Assembly (NCBI RefSeq): GCF_006494775.1
Contig: NZ_CP041146.1
Span: 496,001 to 560,000 of the forward strand
From: Nocardioides humi
Lineage (GTDB): Bacteria > Actinomycetota > Actinomycetes > Propionibacteriales > Nocardioidaceae
Length of the DNA: 64,000 nt
Direction of reading: 5' to 3'
Of this stretch, positions 58,850 through 64,000 are shown piece after piece (position 1 is the stretch's first letter; each line of letters opens with the position of its first letter). A program made the translations under genes and the position numbers. Under the pieces are notes generated by a model that saw only the letters and a list, made by a program, of their open reading frames with translations, searched no databases and had not been told where the DNA came from.

Positions 58850-59726
58850 CCTCCGCCGCGGCGAGCTTGGCGGGCGCCCGCAGGATGTCGACCCGGGTGG
58901 CCCGCTCCCCCACGACGGTCAGCAGGATCAGCGAGATGAGCGTGCCGTCCTCGCGCAGCCCGATCGCGGGTGCGCCGTTGGCGTCGACCAGCTCCACCTC
59001 GACCCGGCCGACGTACTTGCCGACGAGGCCTGCGAGGAAGCGCGCCACCCGGTCGGCGCCGAGGACGGGACGCCGCGCGGAGCTGACGACGCCGCCACCG
59101 TCGGAGGTCAGCACCACGTCCGGGTCGAGGGTCGCGAGGAGGGCGGACAGGTCGCCCCCGGCCGCGGCGGCCAGGAACCGGCCGAGCACCTCCTCGTGGG
59201 CGGTGCGGTCGACCTCGAAGCGCGGGGTCTGCGCCGCGAGGTGGGTCCGGGCGCGGGCGGCCAGCTGGCGGACGGCGGCGGGCGTGCGGCCGACCACGGC
59301 GGCGACCTCCGGGAAGCCCATCCCGAACACGTCGTGCAGCACCCAGGCGGTCCGCTCCGCCGGCGACAGCGACTCCAGGACGACGGCCAGGGCGTAGCTC
59401 ACCGTCTCGTCGAGGGTCACCCGGTCGGCGGGATCGGCCTCGGACGCGGAGACGAAGGGCTCGGGCAGCCACGGGCCGACGTACTCCTCGCGACGCACCC
59501 GCGCCGAGCGCAGCACGTCGGTGGCCGCCCGGGCGACGGCGACGGTCAGCCAGCCGGTGAGGTCGCGGACCGGCTCGCGGGCGTCGGCCGCCACGAGCCG
59601 GGTCCAGCAGTCGGCGACGACGTCCTCGGCCTCGGCGCGGCTGCCGAGGATCGCGTAGGCGACGCGCACCATCCGCGGGCGGAGCGCGTCGTACTCGACC
59701 GCCAGCGCGGCCTGCCGGTCAGCCAC
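58836..59726 (-). CDS. sigJ: ECF41-type sigma factor with SnoaL-like regulatory domain
   Basis: 296 residues. Sigma part: ALRPRMVRVAYAILGSRAEA, EDVVADCWTRLVAA, LTGWLTVAVARAATDVLRSA, SPAERTAWVLHDVFGMGFPE with VAAVVGRTPAAVRQLAARAR. The linker holds WLPEP (V-G-P-W-L-P-E-P), and the C-terminal NTF2/SnoaL-like domain has SDGGGV and NGAPA. These are the three hallmark motifs of ECF41, where the C-terminal domain replaces an anti-sigma factor. It overlaps the upstream NAD(P)-binding gene by 8 bases and shares its ECF41-consensus promoter. Similar to mycobacterial SigJ. Confidence 0.92.
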   Translation of the reverse strand: MADRQAALAVEYDALRPRMVRVAYAILGSRAEAEDVVADCWTRLVAADAREPVRDLTGWLTVAVARAATDVLRSARVRREEYVGPWLPEPFVSASEADPADRVTLDETVSYALAVVLESLSPAERTAWVLHDVFGMGFPEVAAVVGRTPAAVRQLAARARTHLAAQTPRFEVDRTAHEEVLGRFLAAAAGGDLSALLATLDPDVVLTSDGGGVVSSARRPVLGADRVARFLAGLVGKYVGRVEVELVDANGAPAIGLREDGTLISLILLTVVGERATRVDILRAPAKLAAAEVSRR

Positions 59727-60471
59727 GGGCCAGCCACTCCTCGAAGGTCTCCGTGCCGAGCCTCGCCCCGGCGCCCGGGAGCAGCCCGCCGGCCCGGGCC
59801 TGGCGACCCGCCCTCCCCGTCATCGGCACCGGTACGACGAGCCGCCGCATGCCGCGGGCCCGGACCACCCGGCGCACCAGGGCGTCCATCGCCTCGGGCC
59901 GCGGTCCGCCCAGGTCGGGCAGCAGCCCGCCGGGGTCGGCGAGCGCGGCGGCCACCAGCGCGGCGGCGACCTCGCGCGCCGCGATCGGCTGGCTGCGCAT
60001 CCGCAGCGCCAGGGCGAGGGGGCGGGGACTGCGCTGCACCAGCTGCAGCGCGAACTCGTGGAACTGGGTGGCGCGCAGCACCGACCACGGCACCGGGCCG
60101 GCCGCGACCAGCTCCTCCTGGCGCCGCTTGCCGAGGTAGTAGGGCAGGTCGACGCGGTCGCTGCCGACGATGGAGAGCGCGACGTGGTGGCGCACGCCCG
60201 CCTGCGCGCCCGCCTCGAGGAGATGGCCGGTCGCGGCCTCGAAGAAGGCGACCGACCTCTTCCCGCTCAGGGTCTCGACGTTGCTCGCGTCGACCACCGC
60301 GTCGACGCCCTCCAGCGCGGCGGCGAGGCCGGCTCCGGTCGTGAGGTCGATCCCCTGGGAGCGGGCGATGACGACCGGGGTCGCGCCGGCGCGGCGTACC
60401 TCCTCGACGGCCAGGGAGCCGACCAGGCCGGTGCCGCCCGCCACTGCGATCTTCACGTTGTTCGTGTCCAT
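59719..60471 (-). CDS. NAD(P)-binding NmrA/atypical SDR protein, ECF41-linked
   Basis: 250 residues. KIAVAGGTGLVGSLAVEEVR (G-G-T-G-x-x-G near the N-terminus), VDAVVDASNVETLSG, HVALSIVGSDRVDLPYYLGK, RRQEELVAAGPVPWSVLRAT, QFHEFALQL. These match NmrA-like and anchor-type atypical SDRs of 240-300 residues. ECF41 sigma genes are regularly linked to an oxidoreductase, epimerase or carboxymuconolactone decarboxylase gene, which is their target; this one plays that part. ATG 60471 lies 8 bases after the -10 of the promoter. Confidence 0.88.
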   Translation of the reverse strand: MDTNNVKIAVAGGTGLVGSLAVEEVRRAGATPVVIARSQGIDLTTGAGLAAALEGVDAVVDASNVETLSGKRSVAFFEAATGHLLEAGAQAGVRHHVALSIVGSDRVDLPYYLGKRRQEELVAAGPVPWSVLRATQFHEFALQLVQRSPRPLALALRMRSQPIAAREVAAALVAAALADPGGLLPDLGGPRPEAMDALVRRVVRARGMRRLVVPVPMTGRAGRQARAGGLLPGAGARLGTETFEEWLARG

Positions 60472-60479
60472 GACAGGTA

Positions 60480-60506
60480 GACGGGACAGCGGGCCCGGCT
60501 GTGACA
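60480..60506 (-). promoter_or_regulatory. ECF41-consensus promoter
   Basis: On the minus strand TGTCACA (60500-60506), 16 bases, then CGTC (60480-60483), as in the published ECF41 target consensus. RNA would start about 60472-60474, one to three bases before ATG 60471. It drives the NmrA-like gene and the sigma gene, so the sigma factor controls its own operon. Confidence 0.85.
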
Positions 60507-60523
60507 TCGGGCGGCGGGCCGAA

Positions 60524-62679
60524 TCAGGCGGCGTCCCCCGCGCCTCCAGCGCGGCGGTCAGCAGGGCGACCAGGGCCTCGGTCTGCAGGTCGATGGCACC
60601 GCCCTCGACCTCCTCGCCGGCGCCGTCGAGCGCCCGGGCGGCGAGCCCGGCCTTCTTGTCGATCAGCTCGGCGATCCGGGTGTCGAGGGTCTGGGTGGCG
60701 ATCACCCGCCACGCCGTGACCGGCTCGGCCTGGCCGATCCGGTGCACGCGGTCGATGGCCTGGGTCTGCTCGGCGTCGGTCCAGGACAGCTCGGCGAGCA
60801 CCAGGTTGGACGCGACCTGCAGGTTGAGGCCGACGCCGGCGGCGGTGAGCGAGCAGACCGCGACCTGGACGTCGGGGTCGTTGACGAAGGCGTCGATCTC
60901 CTTCTGCCGGGTCGTGGAGCTCTGGTCGCCGCGCACCGAGCTGTACCTGATGCCCCGCTCGGCGAAGGTCCGCTCGGCGGTGTCCATGACGTCGATGTGC
61001 TTGGCGAAGAACACGACCTTGCCGACGTTGCGCGCCAACTGGGCGGTGTAGTCGGCGGCGAGGCCGGCCTTGGCCTGGCCGATCCGGCGCATCATCGTGA
61101 AGACGTTCTCGCCCGTCTTGGTGGAGTTGTCCTCGCGCTCCCAGCCGGCGACCTGGCGGACCAGGCGGTGGTCGATGCCCTCGACCACGGCGCCGGTACG
61201 GCGGGTGGCGATCGCGGCGTCGTACCGCTCCACCATCCGGCGGGCCAGCTCCTGCTCGGCCTTGCGGATGGACCGGCCGGACTCGCCCTCGAGCTCGACC
61301 GGGATGTCGGCGACCCGGCGGGCCGGGATGTCGGCGGCGACGTCGATCTTGCGGCGGCGCGCGATGCCCTGCTCGATGACGGCACGGCGGGCGGCGGGGT
61401 AGAACGCCGGGTCGGCCGGGGTCAGCCCGGTCTCCTCGAGCGCCTCCATCAGCGCGCCCTGCGGCACGACCTCGTCGATCCAGCCGAGGAACTGCCAGAT
61501 CGCGCGGAAGTCCTCGATGTCGTTGATCAGCGGGGTGCCGGTCAGCGCCATCATCAGCGGCCGCGCGATCCGCGAGCGGATCCGGGAGGCGATCTCCAGC
61601 ACGTTCTGGGAGCGCTGCGAGCTCTTGTTCTTGATGTAGTGGGCCTCGTCGACGATCATCCCGCGGAAGCCGTGGGTGCCGAGCCAGCCGACGTGCCGGT
61701 CGAGGATCTCGTAGTTGACGACGAACACGTCGGCGAAGCCGTCGGCGTCGTCGCCGTCGCCGTGCAGCACGGTCGCGCGGCGGTTCGGCGTCCAGATCTC
61801 GACCTCGCGGGCCCAGTTGGTCTTCACGACGTTGGGGACGACGGCGAGCAGCGGGAAGGCGCCGGCGGCCTCGGCGGCGAGCAGCGCCTGGGCGGTCTTG
61901 CCGAGGCCCGGCTCGTCGGCGAGCAGGTAGGTGCGGTGCCCCTCGGCGGCGGAGGCGATCAGCTGCGCCTGGTGGGCCATCAGCTCGCGGCCGACCGGCG
62001 CGTGCCGACCGGTGAGCGCGGTCAGCTGGTCGGCGTCGGGCAGCGGCATGCAGGCGGGCGCGTCGGGCGCCGCCCGCTCGAAGGAGCGGAACAGCGGCTC
62101 GAGCAGCTCCCAGCCGGCCAGCCGGCGCGGCGGGACCTTGACCCGGGCGTGCGCGAAGTCGGGCGCGAGGAAGGGATGCGAGAGCTGGTAGGCCTGCACC
62201 GACAGCGGGGTGACCCGCTTCTCGGCGAGCGCCGCCAGCTCGGGGTCGACGGCGACCGGCACCGGCTCGGGCTCCGGCTCGTCGACGCCGGCCTTGCGCA
62301 GCAGCTCGCGGCGCATCGCCTTCGCCGACTCCGACACCTCGGCGTTCTCGTCGAGGAGGGTGAACAGCGTGCTGTCCCGCGCGGCGGTCTGGGCGAGGAT
62401 GGTCGCGATCCCGTCGAGCCGCTTGAGCTCCTCGCCCCGCCGGCTGTCCGAGAGATCCGGGTCCGCCTTCACCCGGGCCCGCTCCTCGCGCGCCAGCAGC
62501 GCCACGACCTGGAACTTCGCCCGCACCTCCGGCATGGCCGAGCGGCGCGCGACCGCCGCCTCGACCTCGCGCACCGCGCGCGCGAGCTGCGGGATGATGC
62601 CCTCCTCGTTACGGCGCGTCCGCGCCGACTGCGAGCCACGACGCTGCTGCGTCGCTCCCCGCTGGCCTCCTCGAGCCAC
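60524..62679 (-). CDS. SNF2-family DEAD/H helicase (SMARCAL1/HARP-like), apparent 1-base frameshift at the end
   Basis: About 718 residues. Helicase motifs: TYLLADEPGLGKTAQALLAA (I), GMIVDEAHYIKNKSSQ (II), MMALTGTPLIND (III), VCSLTAAGVGLNLQVASNLV (V), EQTQAIDRVHRIGQAEPVTA (VI). N-terminal ~240 residues are helical with no known domain. As read, the frame runs in phase into the NmrA-like gene, which would be an odd fusion; one extra C in the run at 60534-60538 gives the end EARGDAA and a stop at 60524. GTG start at 62679 with GGAAGGA upstream. Remodels or anneals DNA; not linked to phage-defence partners here. Confidence 0.88.
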
Positions 62680-62951
62680 AGGTGTCCTTCCCAGGCGGCC
62701 ACCGACAGGTGGATCCGCAGGTCTCGCCAGGTTGCGCCGGCGGCTCGCGCTGCTGCGGGAGAGCGCCGATCGGGTGTACGTCACCGGGTTCCCGTCGGGA
62801 GGACGGCATCCAGTGGTCCGATCAGCGTACCGCACGACCGCGCGGCGGCCGACTCACAGGCTCCTGCCAGCCTCGCCGCAGCCGGAGCCCAGCCCCGGCG
62901 CCGAGAGTCGGGGCACGCCCGCGAAGGCGGGCGGGACGAGAGGAGCACCCG

Positions 62952-63485
62952 ATGAGCAAGTACCGCATGCGCGCCGCCGCGCTGCTGGCCGCCGGCGCCG
63001 TCGCCGGCGGCGCGACCGCGGCCACCCTGTCCGCGTCGGCCGACGACGACACCTCCACGCCGAGCACGGCGAGCGGCAAGCGCCCGGGCGGCCCGGGCGG
63101 TCCCGGTGGCCACGGCCACGGGCCTGGCGTCGACACCGCCGCGCTGGCCGAGGCTCTCGGCGTGAGCGAGGACGAGGTCGAGAAGGCCGTGGCCGCCGTC
63201 CGCGAGCAGCTGAAGGCGTCCTCCCGGCCGACATCCCGGCCCACCGACGCCGAGCGCACCGAGCGGGAGGACGCCTTCGCCCAGGCGCTCGCGGAGGAGC
63301 TCGGCGTCGACCAGGACGACGTCACCGCCGCGCTGGCGGAGGTCCGCGCGGCCCGCGCCGCGCAGCGTCGTACCGATCTCGTCGAGCGGCTCGACGAGGC
63401 CGTCGCCGACGGCACCCTCAGCGAGGACGACAAGGCGTCGGTCCTCAAGGCGTACGACGCGGGCGTGCTCGGCGGCCGGCGCTGA
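62952..63485 (+). CDS. Small secreted protein with an internal duplication
   Basis: 177 residues. Signal peptide (AAALLAAGAVAGGATAATLS, cleavage near residue 27), a Gly/Pro/His linker (GGPGGPGGHGHGPG), then two similar helical units: ALAEALGVSEDEVEKAVAAV and ALAEELGVDQDDVTAALAEV, and a final DEAVADGTLSEDDKASVLKA helix. The units recall short repeats of secreted actinobacterial proteins with E-L-G-V-S/D-x-x-x-V motifs. AGGAG lies 7-11 bases before ATG 62952. Function unknown. Confidence 0.8.
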   Translation: MSKYRMRAAALLAAGAVAGGATAATLSASADDDTSTPSTASGKRPGGPGGPGGHGHGPGVDTAALAEALGVSEDEVEKAVAAVREQLKASSRPTSRPTDAERTEREDAFAQALAEELGVDQDDVTAALAEVRAARAAQRRTDLVERLDEAVADGTLSEDDKASVLKAYDAGVLGGRR

Positions 63486-63491
63486 GCGGGC

Positions 63492-64000
63492 TCAGGTGAT
63501 CGCGGTCGGCTGCCCGAGGGCGTCGGCACCGAGCTGCAGGAGCGTCTGCTCCGGGGTGAACGGGTGGAACTTCGCCGCGCGGACGTCGCGGTAGCACCGC
63601 TCGATCACCGAGCCCCGGAAGTACGCCGCGCCGCCGGCCACCTCCATCGCGAGGTCGCACACCACGACGCCGGCCCGGGCGACCTCGGCCTTGGCGGCCA
63701 TCACCGCCAGGACGGTCTCCCGGGCGGGCTCGGGATCGTCGCCGACCGCACGGAGGGCTCCGTCGAGCGCCCAGCGGGCCGCCTGGAGCCGCGAGCGCAT
63801 CGCGCCGACCTGGCGCTGGACCAGCACGTCGCCGGCCCGGCGCGCGGCGGCGGCGACCGCGGCGTCGTACGCCGCCTCCGCGACGCCGAGGTAGGCGCCG
63901 CTGACGATCGGGAACGCGATGCTCGAGATGACCTGCAGCGGCGGGTCCACCACGCCCCAGGGCCGGTCGGCGAGGACCCTCTCGTGGGGCACGAACACGT
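63492..64000 (-). CDS. Acyl-CoA dehydrogenase family protein, 3' part
   Basis: Runs off the right edge; the last ~169 residues are here. FVPHERVLADRP (the V-P-x-x-x-V-L strand), SGAYLGVAEAAYDAAVAAAA, GAMRSRLQAARWALDGALRA, VCDLAMEVAGGAAYFRGSVI and ERCYRDVRAAKFHPFTPEQT (R-D-x-R-x-x) match the C-terminal helical domain of acyl-CoA dehydrogenases, in the form common to the DszC/flavin-dependent monooxygenase side branch. The G-G-x-A-Y-F block stands where Glu is usual in classical enzymes, so the reaction may not be dehydrogenation. Confidence 0.82.
   Translation of the reverse strand, partial: VFVPHERVLADRPWGVVDPPLQVISSIAFPIVSGAYLGVAEAAYDAAVAAAARRAGDVLVQRQVGAMRSRLQAARWALDGALRAVGDDPEPARETVLAVMAAKAEVARAGVVVCDLAMEVAGGAAYFRGSVIERCYRDVRAAKFHPFTPEQTLLQLGADALGQPTAIT

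Noticed and set aside
59719..62835. A single 1038-residue helicase-NmrA fusion
   Set aside because: The frames join only because one C seems to be missing at 60534-60538; with it the helicase ends EARGDAA. The ECF41 promoter also lies at the junction, just ahead of the NmrA-like ATG.
1..64000. tRNA, rRNA, riboswitch, prophage or CRISPR array
   Set aside because: No cloverleaf, conserved rRNA segment, riboswitch core, integrase or regularly spaced repeat was recognised by reading both strands. A covariance-model scan would be decisive for small RNAs.

Overview
The window is high-GC DNA (roughly 70-73% by eye) with near-exclusive G/C third codon positions, frequent GTG starts, 4-base stop/start overlaps and TANNNT -10 boxes lying 6-7 bases before start codons. 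Together with a SigR/RsrA pair, an ECF41 sigma factor, a kinase/FHA/PP2C operon and the order aroA-rsgA-(DUF2231)-hisN, this points to an actinobacterium, most likely Nocardioidaceae (Nocardioides-like). The genus is an inference. No rRNA, tRNA, CRISPR array or intact transposase was seen.

Layout. (1) 1-544: 5' part of an unknown minus-strand gene. (2) 684-20238: a 17-gene, all-minus, translationally coupled exopolysaccharide cluster. It holds an initiating sugar transferase, five glycosyltransferase genes (one a GT4-GT2 fusion), two Wzz-like proteins (one with a degenerate BY-kinase domain), a Wzx flippase, a Wzx-Wzy fusion, GalE, a polysaccharide deacetylase, a glycoside hydrolase, a CelD-type acyltransferase and three coiled-coil scaffold-like proteins. 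(3) 20414-24259: an ECF sigma factor, an anti-sigma-like protein and a TPR-CHAT protease. (4) 24522-27647: a pair of dynamin-like GTPases, with a 170-bp MITE-like element behind them. (5) 27860-35914: sigR-rsrA, a hydrolase, an SOS-associated peptidase, DoxX, a secreted protein, aroA, rsgA, DUF2231, hisN and a CBS protein. (6) 36037-50283: a seven-gene signalling/cell-surface operon (PP2C, FHA, Ser/Thr kinase, a 2047-residue Ig/FN3 surface protein, MoxR, DUF58, transglutaminase-like). (7) 50421-64000: FKBP, S4 protein, DUF445, formate/nitrite channel, a TetR-controlled MFS pump, a TetR-controlled flavin monooxygenase, an ECF41 operon, a SNF2 helicase, a small secreted protein and a truncated acyl-CoA dehydrogenase.

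How genes work together. The polysaccharide cluster carries the steps of a Wzx/Wzy pathway from priming to trimming. Its coiled-coil proteins may place the machinery in the cell. The sigma/anti-sigma-like/TPR-CHAT trio has the same gene content as the protease-sigma module of type III-E CRISPR (Csx29-Csx30-RpoE) but no CRISPR parts, and is the best candidate for an uncharacterised protease-gated transcription switch. Two sigma factors (SigR, ECF41) have recognisable self-consensus promoters in front of their own operons.

Data quality. About a dozen genes are interrupted by what looks like exactly one missing base, and in every case the repair is one extra C on the strand shown. I read these as probable sequence errors and give the rejoined coordinates, saying so in each entry.
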